Source of the DNA: Comamonadaceae bacterium
Lineage (GTDB): Bacteria; Pseudomonadota; Gammaproteobacteria; Burkholderiales; Burkholderiaceae_C
NCBI GenBank assembly: GCA_947375135.1
Contig: CANCER010000001.1
Location: 248,001 to 312,000, forward strand
Direction: 5' to 3'
DNA length: 64,000 nt
A model generated the notes under the pieces. It was given only the letters and a program-made list of their open reading frames with translations, did no database searches and was not told the DNA's origin. Positions 43,478-53,369 of the stretch are shown in pieces (position 1 is the stretch's first letter; every line of letters begins with the position of its first letter). Position numbers and translations under genes: made by a program.

Positions 43478-43843
43478 GTGGACGATCACCAAAATGAAAC
43501 CACCTCAGCAGAATCAGCGAAATTGATGCTGCTATTTAACGGAAGTGCATCTATTCCAATGACTCCAAGGCGGAAATGGTGCCGCAGCGTAGTCAATCTG
43601 CCTGCGCTTCTCTGAAAGTCCGATCCCGAGAAATAGACACGTTTTGGTGAACGACAGCGTTCTTCGGCGCGAACACATTTCGATGGAATTCATGCCTAAA
43701 TATCGAATGGCGGCAAACAGCCCACACCTGCCCCAGCCACCATCAACCTACCTCGAGCGCACGACCCAACAGGCTCCGAACCAAAGTCGTAGCTCTATGC
43801 CGGGTGAATGTCTTCCAGGCGGTAAGGCGGTTCTCTCTGGCAC
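43478..43843. other. Intergenic region between amiR and the AraC-type gene
   Basis: A 366-bp gap between convergent genes with lower GC than the surroundings. A short open frame from 43644 has no ribosome site and a composition unlike a protein. I see no terminator, RNA gene or repeat. It may be decayed coding sequence. Confidence 0.45.
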
Positions 43844-44767
43844 TCACACCTTCACACCAAAACGGCTGGCCACCTGGCGGCGATACTCGCGCGGTGTCAT
43901 GCCCTTGATGTCCAGAAAACGGCGGTTGAAGTTGGCGATGTTGTTGAAGCCGACGTCGTAGGCAATGCTGGTGATCTGCCGGTCGGATTCCATCAGAAAC
44001 TGGCAGGCGCGGTTGATGCGCACATGGTTCACAAAGTCGGTAAAGGTGTTGCCGGTGGCGCGGCGGAAGAAGCGCGAAAACCGGCTCTCGTTCATGCCCA
44101 GTTCTTCGGCCAGCACGGCAGCGGACAGGGGCTCGGCCAGCTGGTCGGTGATGCGGATCAGGATGGCGTTGATCTGGTCCAGCTGCGCGTCGTTGTCCAC
44201 GCTTTGAATCTGGGCGTTGGAGAGCAGCCGGTAATCCTTGCACTGGGCCAGTTCATTCAAAAATTCGCAAAACGCACCAAAGCGCGCCAACCCTTGCGTG
44301 GACTTCACATGCTGCCAGTGCAGCACGGCTTTTGGGAACAAGTCAAAAAACTCAATCCCATGTTTGGCCCGCTCCAGCAGCGGTAGCACGGCACGCATTT
44401 CCGGAATGTGGCGGCTGGCCTCCTCCATGGGTGCGTGGGGAAACTGGATCACCAGATCACGCTCCGGCACGCCCTCTTCGGGCAGATCCATGCTGACCCA
44501 GTTGTGCGGCAGGCGCGGCCCGGTCAACACCAGATGCCCCGGCTGGAACTGCCCGATCCAGTCTCCGACAAAGGCCTTGCCAGAGGTGCTGGTGATCAGG
44601 TGCAGCTCGTACTCGTCGTGGTAGTGCCAGCGCGCCAGCGGCGTGGGAAAGCCATGTGACAGGCAGCGGATGATGCCCACCTCTTCGGGCCGCTCGTAAC
44701 CCAGTGCAGGCGAGCGGCTGTAGTCGTGCTCGAGTTCGGGTTTGAGTTGGCGCGGCTTGACGGACAT
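43844..44767 (-). CDS. AraC-family transcription regulator of the polyol operon
   Basis: A 307-residue regulator. An N-terminal cupin-like sensing domain (about 40-110, YHDEYELHLITSTSGKAFVGDWIGQFQPGHLVL) is joined to a C-terminal double helix-turn-helix (about 205-305) with ELGMNESRFSRFFRRATGNTFTDFVNHVRI and DVGFNNIANFNRRFLDIKGMTPREYR. It lies 37 bp downstream of the polyol dehydrogenase gene, at the end of the mannitol/sorbitol operon. AraC-type MtlR activators control such operons in pseudomonads, so this is probably the local activator, with direct repeats at 51530-51550 as a candidate site. Confidence 0.85.
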   Translation of the reverse strand: MSVKPRQLKPELEHDYSRSPALGYERPEEVGIIRCLSHGFPTPLARWHYHDEYELHLITSTSGKAFVGDWIGQFQPGHLVLTGPRLPHNWVSMDLPEEGVPERDLVIQFPHAPMEEASRHIPEMRAVLPLLERAKHGIEFFDLFPKAVLHWQHVKSTQGLARFGAFCEFLNELAQCKDYRLLSNAQIQSVDNDAQLDQINAILIRITDQLAEPLSAAVLAEELGMNESRFSRFFRRATGNTFTDFVNHVRINRACQFLMESDRQITSIAYDVGFNNIANFNRRFLDIKGMTPREYRRQVASRFGVKV

Positions 44768-44804
44768 AGCTGAGGCTTTTGGCTGGTGTGTGACGGCCCC
44801 GGGC

Positions 44805-45593
44805 TTAAGACATCACGTTGCCGCCATCCACATTCAGCGTCTGCGCCGTGATGTAGGAGGCCTCGTCGCTGGCCAGGAAAATGGCCGCGCCGCAGATGTC
44901 GGTGGGGTCACCCATGTAGCCCAGGGGCACCGCCTCGCCCACACGCTTTTTCTTTTCACCGATGGGAAGGTTTTCGTACTTGGCAAACAGGGCATCGACG
45001 TTGGCCCACATCGGCGTGGCAATCACGCCGGGCGCAATGCCGTTGACGCGGATCTTGTGCGGTGCCATGGCCAGCGCTGCGCTTTGCGTGTAACTGATGA
45101 TGGCGGCCTTGCTGGCGCAGTAATGCGACACCAGGGCCTCGCCACGGCGTCCGGCCTGGGACGCCATGTTGATAACCGAGCCGCCCTGTACCTGGTGCGC
45201 GACCATGTGGGCCAGCACTTTTTGCAGCACAAAGAAGGCACCTTTGACGTTGACCGCGAAGATCTTGTCGTACATGGCCTCGCCGCTTTCCAGCAGCGGC
45301 GCCATGTCGAAGATGGCGGCGTTGTTGTAGAGCGTGGTAATCGTTCCAAAGCGCGCATGGGCCGCAGCAACCAGCGCGTCAATGGCCGGCAGGCTGGTCA
45401 CGTCGGTGGGCACATAGGCCAAGGTGTCCGGGTTGGCGGCCATCAGCGCAGCCAACTCGGGGGTGGGGCTCAGGCCGATATCGGCGATGGTGCATTTCGC
45501 GCCTTCGCGCAAATAGGCGGTGGCCACAGCCAGGCCGATACCACCGGCGGCGCCGGTCAGCAGCGCGTGTTTACCGTTTAAGCGTTGTGTCAT
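44805..45593 (-). CDS. Polyol (sorbitol/iditol-type) SDR dehydrogenase
   Basis: A 262-residue SDR. It has TGAAGGIG (about 14-21), a NNAAIFDM strand, serine region VINMASQAGRRG and YCASKAA (YxxxK). The sequence resembles the L-iditol/sorbitol 2-dehydrogenase (SmoS/PolS) group. It would oxidise sorbitol or galactitol to a ketose with NAD. It sits 5 bp after the mannitol dehydrogenase gene, giving two polyol oxidases in one operon. Confidence 0.82.
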   Translation of the reverse strand: MTQRLNGKHALLTGAAGGIGLAVATAYLREGAKCTIADIGLSPTPELAALMAANPDTLAYVPTDVTSLPAIDALVAAAHARFGTITTLYNNAAIFDMAPLLESGEAMYDKIFAVNVKGAFFVLQKVLAHMVAHQVQGGSVINMASQAGRRGEALVSHYCASKAAIISYTQSAALAMAPHKIRVNGIAPGVIATPMWANVDALFAKYENLPIGEKKKRVGEAVPLGYMGDPTDICGAAIFLASDEASYITAQTLNVDGGNVMS

Positions 45594-45598
45594 GGGGA

Positions 45599-47005
45599 TT
45601 ACCTTTGCATGAACTGTTGGACGCGGGCGTAGGCTTGGCGCATGGCAGCCACCAGTCTTGCGTCATTCGCCAGATTGCCCCACAGCGGCAGGTCTGCGCA
45701 GAAGGCGGCCACCGGGTCGGCGGACTCGCAGATGGCATGGGCTACCGCCGGATCCATGGCCTGGTCCTGGTATTCGTAGCTGATTTTCCCGGCATGCCAG
45801 CGCTGCAGATAGGCCAGAAACAGGGCCGGCAACATGGCCACGCTGTCAATCGATGCGTTGCGCGCCAGGCGCTCGCGGAAGGTGGGCGCGATAAAGCCGG
45901 GAATCTTCGAGAAGCCGTCCATGGCTACGCGCTGGTTGGTGTCGGCAATGGCCGGGTTGCCAAAGCGGTCCAGCACCACATCGCGGTAGTTGGCCAGGTT
46001 GATGGGGCATGGATGCTCGGGCGTGTCGAGCACCGGGATCACGTCGTCGGTGACGTAATCGAAAGCAAACTTGCGGATGACGGCATCGTGCGTGCCCTCG
46101 TGGATATAGGTATAGCCCACCAGCGTGCCGGCCCAGGCGATGCAGCTGTGGGTGGCGTTGAGCAGGCGGATTTTGGCCTCTTCATAGGCCTGCACCGAGT
46201 CCACCATTTCCACGCCCACGGCTTCCCATTCGGGGCGCCCGGCAATGAAGTTGTCTTCAATCACCCACTGGATAAAGCTCTCGCCCATCAAGGCGGCGGG
46301 ATCGGCTATGCCGGTGGCGGCCTTGACGCGCTCGGCCACAGCCGGCGTGGGGCGCGGTGTGATGCGGTCCACCATGGCGTTGGGGCTGCTGGTGTGGGCC
46401 TTCACCCAGTCCAGCAAATCAGTGTCGCCCACCAGCTCCAGAAACTGCAGCAGGCCACTGCGCGAGCGGTCGCCGTTGTGGCGCAGGTTGTCGCAGTTCA
46501 AGAGCGTGACCGCACCGGCGTGGGCCAGCATGCGGGCCCGCAATATGGCCGTCAGGGCGCCATAAATCGTGCTGCCGGCATGACCGTCCTTCACCGCTTC
46601 CAGATCGGCGCGCAGATCGGCAAAGTTCAGGTCCAAGCGGTCCTTGGCGTCCAGGTAGTAGCCGGCTTCGGTCACGGTGAACGAGATGATGCGGGTATGG
46701 GCATCAGCGCCCAGGCGGATCAAGCCGGACAGCAGGGGGTCAAAACGCACCACGGTCTGAATGGAAGTGATGCGCGTGTAGGTGCGCTCGCCCTGCGGCG
46801 TGACGGTCTCCAGCGTGTAAGCGCCATGTTGCGCAATCAGCGCGTCAATGGTCTCGGCCATGTCGGGGCGGATATTGCCCCCAGCCAGGGCCCAACGGGT
46901 GTCGCCGCTTTGCTGCAACTGGTGCAGGTACAGCGCCTGGTGCGCACGGTGAAAAGAGCCCAGCCCCAGGTGGAGCATCAGAAAAGGTTTGGTGGTGTTT
47001 GGCAT
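45599..47005 (-). CDS. mtlK: Mannitol/D-arabinitol 2-dehydrogenase family protein
   Basis: A 468-residue long-chain polyol dehydrogenase. The N-terminal half has an LHLGLGSFHRAHQALYLH motif (about 11-28). The C-terminal half has the active-site region KIRLLNATHSCIAWAGTLVGYTYIHEGTHD, with Lys and Asn/His positions expected for the family. It converts mannitol to fructose, or arabinitol to xylulose, with NAD. It lies 2 bp after the ATPase gene in the ABC transporter operon. No fructokinase or xylulokinase gene is present in the window. Confidence 0.9.
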   Translation of the reverse strand: MPNTTKPFLMLHLGLGSFHRAHQALYLHQLQQSGDTRWALAGGNIRPDMAETIDALIAQHGAYTLETVTPQGERTYTRITSIQTVVRFDPLLSGLIRLGADAHTRIISFTVTEAGYYLDAKDRLDLNFADLRADLEAVKDGHAGSTIYGALTAILRARMLAHAGAVTLLNCDNLRHNGDRSRSGLLQFLELVGDTDLLDWVKAHTSSPNAMVDRITPRPTPAVAERVKAATGIADPAALMGESFIQWVIEDNFIAGRPEWEAVGVEMVDSVQAYEEAKIRLLNATHSCIAWAGTLVGYTYIHEGTHDAVIRKFAFDYVTDDVIPVLDTPEHPCPINLANYRDVVLDRFGNPAIADTNQRVAMDGFSKIPGFIAPTFRERLARNASIDSVAMLPALFLAYLQRWHAGKISYEYQDQAMDPAVAHAICESADPVAAFCADLPLWGNLANDARLVAAMRQAYARVQQFMQR

Positions 47006-47007
47006 CG

Positions 47008-48069
<1,062 letters not shown>

Positions 48070-48124
48070 TGGATTGCTCCTAATCTTTTTTATTTGCTAA
48101 AACGTACGAGTGCCAAGCACGCCA

Positions 48125-48195
48125 TACCAGGGGTGCCGCGGAACCGGCTTCGCCGGGCCGCTGGGGCCGCCCCCTGCAAGGGGGAGAGAGGCCAC
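48125..48195. repeat. GC-rich palindromic interspersed-repeat-like element
   Basis: Consecutive hairpins fill this part of the gap between the permease and ATPase genes: CCGGC-TTCG-CCGG near 48145 and CCCCC-TGCAA-GGGGG at about 48170-48184. The phrase 'gccgcggaaccggcttcgcc' followed by a C-run/G-run stem resembles interspersed elements I know from Comamonadaceae genomes. It may shape transcript levels between transporter parts. Confidence 0.5.
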
Positions 48196-48223
48196 ACGCA
48201 GTGGGCAAGCCGGGGGGTGTGCA

Positions 48224-49054
48224 TCATTTCACGGCACCGAAGGTCAGGCCTTGGACGAGTTGTTTTTGGCTGAACCATCCGAACACCACGATGGGTGCAA
48301 TCGCCATCAGCGAGGCGGCGGACAACTTGGCCCAGAACAGGCCCTCGGGGCTGGAGTAGCTGGCAATCAGCGTAGCCAGCGTCCCGGACTTGGCCGCACT
48401 TAGGTTCAGTGACCAGAAGGCTTCATTCCACGACAGCACCAGACACAAGAGGCCGGTGGAGGCCAGCCCGCCCAGCGTCAGGGGCAGCAGCACCAGGCGG
48501 AACTCCTGCCATAGCGTTGCGCCATCCATGCGCGAGGCTTCCAGGATCTCGTGCGGTACTTCCTTCAGGTAGGAGTACAGCATCCACACCATGATGGGTA
48601 GGTTGGACAGCGTGAAGACGATGACCAGCGCGGTGCGCGAATCCAGCAGGCCCGCGCTTTGCGCCATTACGTACACGGGAACCAGCGCGCCCACGGCCGG
48701 CATCATCTTGGTGGACAGCATCCACATCAGGATGTCCTTGGTGTGCTTGCCCTTGAAGAAGGCCATGGCGTAGGCCGCAGGGTAGGCCAACATCAGGCCC
48801 AGCAGGGTGGAGACCACGCTGGTGATGAAAGAGTTTTGCGCGTACAGCATGTAGTCGCTGCGCTCCTGCACGATGGAGAAGTTCTCCAGCGTGGGCGTGA
48901 AGAGCAACAGCGGCGGCACCGAGATGGCTTGCAGCTCGGTCTTGAAGGCCGTGAGCATCAGCCAGCCCAGCGGGAAGAACAGCAGCAGCGTGACCGCCCA
49001 GGCGGCAACGGTGCGCGCTATGAGTGCGGGGGTGTATTTGGAACGTTGTGCCAT
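48224..49054 (-). CDS. Sugar/polyol ABC transporter permease (SmoG/MtlG-like)
   Basis: A 276-residue MalG-type permease with about six membrane helices. The cytoplasmic EAA loop EASRMDGATLWQEFRLVLLPLTLGGL lies at about residues 175-200. The N-terminus begins MAQRSKYTPALIARTVAAWAVTLLLFFPLGW. It pairs with the permease encoded 4 bp upstream. The order binding protein, two permeases, ATPase, dehydrogenases matches sorbitol/mannitol (smo/mtl) operons. Confidence 0.9.
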   Translation of the reverse strand: MAQRSKYTPALIARTVAAWAVTLLLFFPLGWLMLTAFKTELQAISVPPLLLFTPTLENFSIVQERSDYMLYAQNSFITSVVSTLLGLMLAYPAAYAMAFFKGKHTKDILMWMLSTKMMPAVGALVPVYVMAQSAGLLDSRTALVIVFTLSNLPIMVWMLYSYLKEVPHEILEASRMDGATLWQEFRLVLLPLTLGGLASTGLLCLVLSWNEAFWSLNLSAAKSGTLATLIASYSSPEGLFWAKLSAASLMAIAPIVVFGWFSQKQLVQGLTFGAVK

Positions 49055-49058
49055 AGCC

Positions 49059-49919
49059 TTATTTGTCCAGGTTCTTGCCGACCATGCGAATCAGGAAGGC
49101 GGCCGCAATATTGGCCAGCACCACCGCAAACAGCGCACCAGCCGAGGCCACACCGGCATCAAAGTTCAGCAGTGCCTGCTTGAATATCAGGAAGGCCACA
49201 TTGGTACTCGCGTCGCCCGGCCCGCCACCGGTGGTGGTGTAGATCTCGGCAAACACGCTGAGCAAAAAGATCATCTCGATCATCACCACCACGGCCACCG
49301 AGCGGCCCAGATGCGGGATGTAGAGGTAGCGCAGCTGCTGCAGATAGGTGGCACCGTCCATGCGCGCCGCTTCGAGCTGTTCGCGGTTCATGCTTTGCAG
49401 CGCGGTCATGAAAATCAGCGTGGCAAAGGGCAGCCATTGCCAGGCCACCATGATGATCACCGAGCCCAGGGGGAAGTCGGTCAGCCAGTCGATGGGCGCA
49501 GCGCCAAAGAACATCCAGACCTGCGCCAGCACCCCGTATATCGGGTTCATCATCATGTGCTTCCACAGCAGCGCATTGACCGTGGGCATGACGAAAAAGG
49601 GCGAGATCAGCAGCAGGCGCACGATGCCGCGTCCGGGAAACGGGCTGTCAATCAGCAGCGCAATGGCTATGCCGAACAGCACCGTGATCAGGATCACGCT
49701 GCCCAGCAGCAAGAGCGTGTTGACCACCGCCACCGAGAAGGAGGGGTCGGTCAGAAAGTATTCAAAATTTTCCAGCCCGGCAAAACCGGTTTCCTCGGGC
49801 TGCATCAGGTTGTAGCGGATGACGGAAAAATAAATCGTCATCACCAGCGGGACGATCATCCACATCAGCAGGCTCAGCACCGCCGGTGTGAGCAGTAGCC
49901 GCGGCAGGAGTTTCTTCAT
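49059..49919 (-). CDS. Sugar/polyol ABC transporter permease (SmoF/MtlF-like)
   Basis: A 286-residue MalF-type permease. It has about six hydrophobic helices and an EAA-type loop EAARMDGATYLQQLRYLYIPHLG at about 190-212. I use the ATG at 49919 (MKKLLPRLLLTPAVLSLL), since the earlier in-frame TTG lacks a ribosome site; the ATG itself also has only a weak one. It follows the binding-protein gene after 160 bp holding a long imperfect palindrome, which may reduce its expression relative to the binding protein. Confidence 0.88.
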   Translation of the reverse strand: MKKLLPRLLLTPAVLSLLMWMIVPLVMTIYFSVIRYNLMQPEETGFAGLENFEYFLTDPSFSVAVVNTLLLLGSVILITVLFGIAIALLIDSPFPGRGIVRLLLISPFFVMPTVNALLWKHMMMNPIYGVLAQVWMFFGAAPIDWLTDFPLGSVIIMVAWQWLPFATLIFMTALQSMNREQLEAARMDGATYLQQLRYLYIPHLGRSVAVVVMIEMIFLLSVFAEIYTTTGGGPGDASTNVAFLIFKQALLNFDAGVASAGALFAVVLANIAAAFLIRMVGKNLDK

Positions 49920-49973
49920 GGGGATGGAGGGGGTTGGTATCAAGAAAAGAAAAGGTGCCCAAGGAACGTCCGA

Positions 49974-50071
49974 GTGGCGTAGCGAGCGACCCGAGGTGAG
50001 GTCCGAGGCGCACAGCCGTACTCTCGTACGGCGAGCACCACGGGCCTCAGATCGGGCCGCGCAGTAGCCAG
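49974..50071. repeat. 98-bp imperfect palindrome between binding-protein and permease genes
   Basis: The centre is a perfect 7-bp stem GCCGTAC/GTACGGC (50015-50021 and 50026-50032) with a TCTC loop, which reads GAGA on the transcribed strand. Outer arms TGGCGTAGCGAGCGACCCGA and TGGCTACTGCGCGGCCCGAT (second arm read on the minus strand) extend the pairing with mismatches over nearly 100 bp. It lies wholly in the intergenic gap. It is probably a REP/BIME-like element that stabilises or attenuates the polycistronic RNA. Confidence 0.55.
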
Positions 50072-50078
50072 GCGGGCG

Positions 50079-51392
50079 TTACTTGTAGTAGCCGCCCTTC
50101 TTCATTTCACGCTCGGCCGCTGTCTGAGATGCCTTCAACGCCGCATCCACCGTCGTCTTGCCAGCCAACAACGAACTCATCTGCTGACCCACAGCCAGAC
50201 CAATCGCCTGGAACTCAGGAATGGCCGCGAACTGCACGCCCACATACGGAGACTTGGGCAGGGTGCTGTCATTGGGGTTGGCAGAGTCGATCGCAGCCTT
50301 TTCAGCAGCAGCGAACACGGCTGCCTTCTGGAACTCCGGATTGGCATAGGTGGACTTGCGCGTACCGGTGGGCACGTGGGCCCAGCCGTTGGTCTTGGCA
50401 ACCAGGTTGATGTAGTCCTTGCTGGTTGCCCAGGTCACAAACTTCTGTGCGGCGTCTGCGTTCTTGGTGCCGGCCGGCACGGCCAGTGCCCAGGCCCACA
50501 GCCAGTTGGCACCCTTTTGCGTCACGGCGTAGGGGCCTTGGGCAAAGGCCACCTTGTCAGCCACCTTGGACTGCTTGGGGTCGGTGATGAAGGAGGCTGC
50601 AATGGTGGCGTCAATCCACATACCGCACTTGCCTTCGTTGTACAGGGCCAGGATTTCGTTGAAGCTGTTGGCCGAAGAGCCGGGAGGGCCGTACTTGGTC
50701 AGCAGTTCCACGTACATGGTGACCGCATCTTTCCAGGGCTTGGATTCGAGTTGCGGCTTCCACTTCATGTCAAACCACTGGGCGCCATAGCTGTTGGCCA
50801 TGGTGGACAGGAAAGCCATGTTGTCGCCCCAGCCCGGCTTGCCGCGCAGGCAGATGCCGTACACACCGTTCTTCGGGTCATGGATCTTGGCGGCGGCGTC
50901 ACGCACCTGGTCCCAGGTGGGGCGGCCTTCGAACTTGATGCCGGCCTTGTCGGTCAGATCCTTGCGGTACATCAGCATGGAGCTTTCACCGTAGAAGGGA
51001 GCGGCAAACATCTTGCCGTCCACCGAGAGACCGTCTTTCATGGCGGGCAGGATATCGTTGGCGTCGTAGGCGGCGTCGGTCTTCAGTTCCTTGAGCCAGC
51101 CCTTTTTGCCCCAGATCGGGGTTTCGTACATGCCGATGGTCATGACGTCGAACTGTCCGCCCTTGGTGGCGATGTCGGTGGTGACGCGCTGGCGCAGCAC
51201 GCCTTCTTCCAGCGTCACCCACTTGAGCGTGATGCCGGGGTTGGCCTGCTCAAAGTTCGAGCTGAGCTTTTGCATCTCGATCATGTGGCCGTTGTTGACG
51301 GTGGCGATCACCAGTTCGGTGGCCGAGGCGGACAGGCCGCACAGGGATGCAACCAGGCTTGCAGCGAGTGCTACGCGGGTTTTGAGTTTCAT
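50079..51392 (-). CDS. Sugar/polyol ABC transporter substrate-binding protein (SmoE/MtlE-like)
   Basis: A 437-residue extracellular solute-binding protein (family 1). The signal peptide MKLKTRVALAASLVASLCGLSASA is followed by TELVIATVNNGHMIEMQKLS. The ATG at 51392 has GGAG 7 bases upstream; a longer reading is unsupported. Later blocks (GKPGWGDNMAFLSTMANSYG, ALYNEGKCGMWIDATIAASF) match mannitol/sorbitol binding proteins. First gene of the operon; its 260-bp upstream region has candidate regulator sites. Confidence 0.9.
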   Translation of the reverse strand: MKLKTRVALAASLVASLCGLSASATELVIATVNNGHMIEMQKLSSNFEQANPGITLKWVTLEEGVLRQRVTTDIATKGGQFDVMTIGMYETPIWGKKGWLKELKTDAAYDANDILPAMKDGLSVDGKMFAAPFYGESSMLMYRKDLTDKAGIKFEGRPTWDQVRDAAAKIHDPKNGVYGICLRGKPGWGDNMAFLSTMANSYGAQWFDMKWKPQLESKPWKDAVTMYVELLTKYGPPGSSANSFNEILALYNEGKCGMWIDATIAASFITDPKQSKVADKVAFAQGPYAVTQKGANWLWAWALAVPAGTKNADAAQKFVTWATSKDYINLVAKTNGWAHVPTGTRKSTYANPEFQKAAVFAAAEKAAIDSANPNDSTLPKSPYVGVQFAAIPEFQAIGLAVGQQMSSLLAGKTTVDAALKASQTAAEREMKKGGYYK

Positions 51393-51499
51393 GTCTTTGT
51401 CTCCAGAGTGTTTAATTGAGATGCTTTGTTCAATGCGAATCAGCAGCCAGCACTGACAGAGGGAAGATACCGACTCGCTGATGCACAAACGATACTTCC

Positions 51500-51550
51500 A
51501 CAACGCGTTGTAGTACTTAATCTCACTGCATACCTAGGATTTATACCTAG
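51500..51550 (-). promoter_or_regulatory. Direct repeats and palindrome upstream of the polyol operon
   Basis: Two copies of ATACCTAG (51530-51537 and 51543-51550, plus-strand reading) lie 13 bp apart, a layout like AraC-family half-sites. About 20 bp closer to the operon is a perfect 12-bp palindrome ACAACGCGTTGT (51500-51511) with the central CG common in LacI-type operators. The region is AT-richer than its flanks and lies 110-160 bp before the binding-protein start. Confidence 0.5.
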
Positions 51551-51617
51551 TGGTGTGAATTTAGTATGCGTTTCAACAGCCGGTCGCCCACTTGCGTGGC
51601 TCTGGAAGCCACACATT

Positions 51618-51646
51618 GAAAAAGCCCCATCGACCGGGGCTTTTTC
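51618..51646 (-). terminator. Bidirectional intrinsic terminator after aroC
   Basis: A perfect 11-bp stem GAAAAAGCCCC/GGGGCTTTTTC with a 7-base loop lies 7 bp downstream of the aroC stop. The A/T-rich stem ends provide a T-run on both strands. It separates aroC from the polyol operon promoter region. Confidence 0.88.
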
Positions 51647-51652
51647 TTCAAT

Positions 51653-52747
51653 TCAAACGCTGGCGGGAATCGGCGGCAAACTCAGCGGCACGTCGCCACA
51701 CTGGGCGCGGTGCCGCAGCACATGGTCCATCACCACCAGGGCCAGCATGGCCTCGGCAATCGGGGTAGCGCGTATGCCCACACAAGGGTCGTGGCGGCCC
51801 TTGGTCACCACCTGGGTGGGGTTACCGGCCGAGTCAATGGAGTCGCGCGGCGTGATGATGGAACTGGTGGGCTTGATGGCAATGCTCACCTCCAGATCCT
51901 GCCCGGTGGTGATGCCGCCCAGCGTGCCACCGGCGTTGTTGCTGGCAAAGCCCTGCGGAGTGAGTGAGTCGCCATGGGTGGTGCCGCGCTGCGAAACACT
52001 GGCAAAACCGGCACCAATCTCTACACCTTTGACGGCGTTAATGCCCATCATGGCGTAGGCAATGTCCGCATCCATCTTGTCAAAGAGCGGCTCGCCCAGG
52101 CCCACGGGCACGTTGGAGGCAGACACGCGAATGCGCGCACCGCAGGAGTCGCCGGCCTTGCGCAAGGCATCCATGTAGTCTTCCAGCGCCGCCACATCGG
52201 CCACCGGCGCGAAGAAGGGGTTGTGCGGCACATGCTCCCAGGACTCAAAGGCGATGGGCACATCGCCCACCTGCGTCATGCAGCCGCGGAATTCCGTGCC
52301 GAACTTTTCCTTCAGCCACTTTTTAGCCACCGCACCGGCAGCCACCATGGGCGCGGTCATACGGGCGCTGCTGCGGCCGCCTCCGCGCGGGTCGCGGATG
52401 CCGTATTTTTGGAAGTAGCTGTAGTCGGCGTGGCCGGGGCGGAAGGTATCGAGGATGTTGCCGTAGTCCTTGCTGCGCTGGTCGGTGTTCTGGATCAGCA
52501 GGGCAATCGGCGTGCCGGTGGTCTTGCCCTGGTACACGCCGCTCAGGATTTGCACCGCGTCGGGCTCGTTGCGCTGGGTCACGTGGCGGCTGGTACCGGG
52601 GCGGCGGCGGTCCAGATCGATCTGGATGTCCGCCTCGCAAAGGTCCATGCCGGGGGGGCAGCCGTCAATCACACAGCCAATGGCCGGGCCGTGGGATTCA
52701 CCAAAGTTGGTGACTGCGAATAAAAGTCCGAATGTGTTGCCGCTCAT
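51653..52747 (-). CDS. aroC: Chorismate synthase
   Basis: A 364-residue enzyme making chorismate from 5-enolpyruvylshikimate-3-phosphate, using reduced FMN, in aromatic amino-acid synthesis. Signature segments are [18 protein letters not shown] (about 17-34), [17 protein letters not shown] (47-63), [10 protein letters not shown] (about 121-130) and [17 protein letters not shown] near the end. All expected blocks are present and full length. It is followed by a strong terminator and preceded by a CBS-domain gene on the same strand. Confidence 0.97.
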   Translation of the reverse strand: MSGNTFGLLFAVTNFGESHGPAIGCVIDGCPPGMDLCEADIQIDLDRRRPGTSRHVTQRNEPDAVQILSGVYQGKTTGTPIALLIQNTDQRSKDYGNILDTFRPGHADYSYFQKYGIRDPRGGGRSSARMTAPMVAAGAVAKKWLKEKFGTEFRGCMTQVGDVPIAFESWEHVPHNPFFAPVADVAALEDYMDALRKAGDSCGARIRVSASNVPVGLGEPLFDKMDADIAYAMMGINAVKGVEIGAGFASVSQRGTTHGDSLTPQGFASNNAGGTLGGITTGQDLEVSIAIKPTSSIITPRDSIDSAGNPTQVVTKGRHDPCVGIRATPIAEAMLALVVMDHVLRHRAQCGDVPLSLPPIPASV

Positions 52748-52769
52748 GCCCGGATTATCTCCGAGGCGG

Positions 52770-52804
52770 CGCGGCGTTTAGCCGCAGGGGGCTTGGCTCC
52801 CCCC
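52770..52804 (-). terminator. Possible terminator hairpins between the CBS gene and aroC
   Basis: Two adjacent stems, GCGGC/GCCGC (52770-52784) and GGGGG/CCCCC (52787-52803), lie just downstream of the CBS-domain gene on its strand. There is no T-run, so termination strength is uncertain; the element could also be a repeat unit. Confidence 0.35.
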
Positions 52805-52812
52805 ACGCAGGC

Positions 52813-53268
52813 TTAGTCAGGAGCCGGGGCTTCGCCTTCGGGCCAGTCGCGGATATAGGCCTTGAGCATCTGGTTCTCGAAATTCTGGCTGTCCACCACG
52901 GCACGGGCTACGTCATAGAAACTGATCACCCCCATGAGCATGCGGTCGTCCATCACCGGCATATAGCGGGCATGGCGGTCCAGCATCATGCGGCGCACCT
53001 CGTCCATATCGGTTTCCATGGTGCAGGTGAGCGGTGCGTTGTCCATGGCGGCGCGCACATTGGTGTTGCCAATGCTGCCGCTGTTTTTCACCAGGGTCTG
53101 AATCAGTTCGCGAAAGGTCAGCATGCCAACGAGTTCGCCATGCTCCATCACCACCAGGGAGCCGATATCTTTTTCGGCCATCAGGTCCAGCGCGCGGGAC
53201 AGCGGCTCGTCGGGATGGGCGGTGAAAAGCGTTGCGCCTTTAACGCGCAGGATATCGCTGACTTTCAT
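52813..53268 (-). CDS. Tandem CBS-domain protein
   Basis: A 151-residue protein made of two CBS domains (about 5-60 and 75-130). Motifs include TLFTAHPDEPLSRALDLMAEKDIGSLVVME and RRMMLDRHARYMPVMDDRMLMGVISFYDVA. CBS pairs bind adenosyl ligands and regulate partner enzymes or channels. The ATG at 53268 has AGGAA 7 bases upstream. It lies 65 bp before aroC and is divergent from the sulfhydrylase gene. No partner domain is fused, so its target is unknown. Confidence 0.88.
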   Translation of the reverse strand: MKVSDILRVKGATLFTAHPDEPLSRALDLMAEKDIGSLVVMEHGELVGMLTFRELIQTLVKNSGSIGNTNVRAAMDNAPLTCTMETDMDEVRRMMLDRHARYMPVMDDRMLMGVISFYDVARAVVDSQNFENQMLKAYIRDWPEGEAPAPD

Positions 53269-53369
53269 GGTGTTTCCTAGTCTCTCGTATGGGGTTTCTA
53301 GAGCATGAATATAGCCCACAATGTGTCGCTAACAGCCCAATTCACGAACACGACAAGGTGGACATACAC

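Noticed and set aside
43644..43961. 105-codon open frame between amiR and the AraC-type gene
   Set aside because: No ribosome site, overlaps the end of the regulator gene on the other strand and has no family resemblance.
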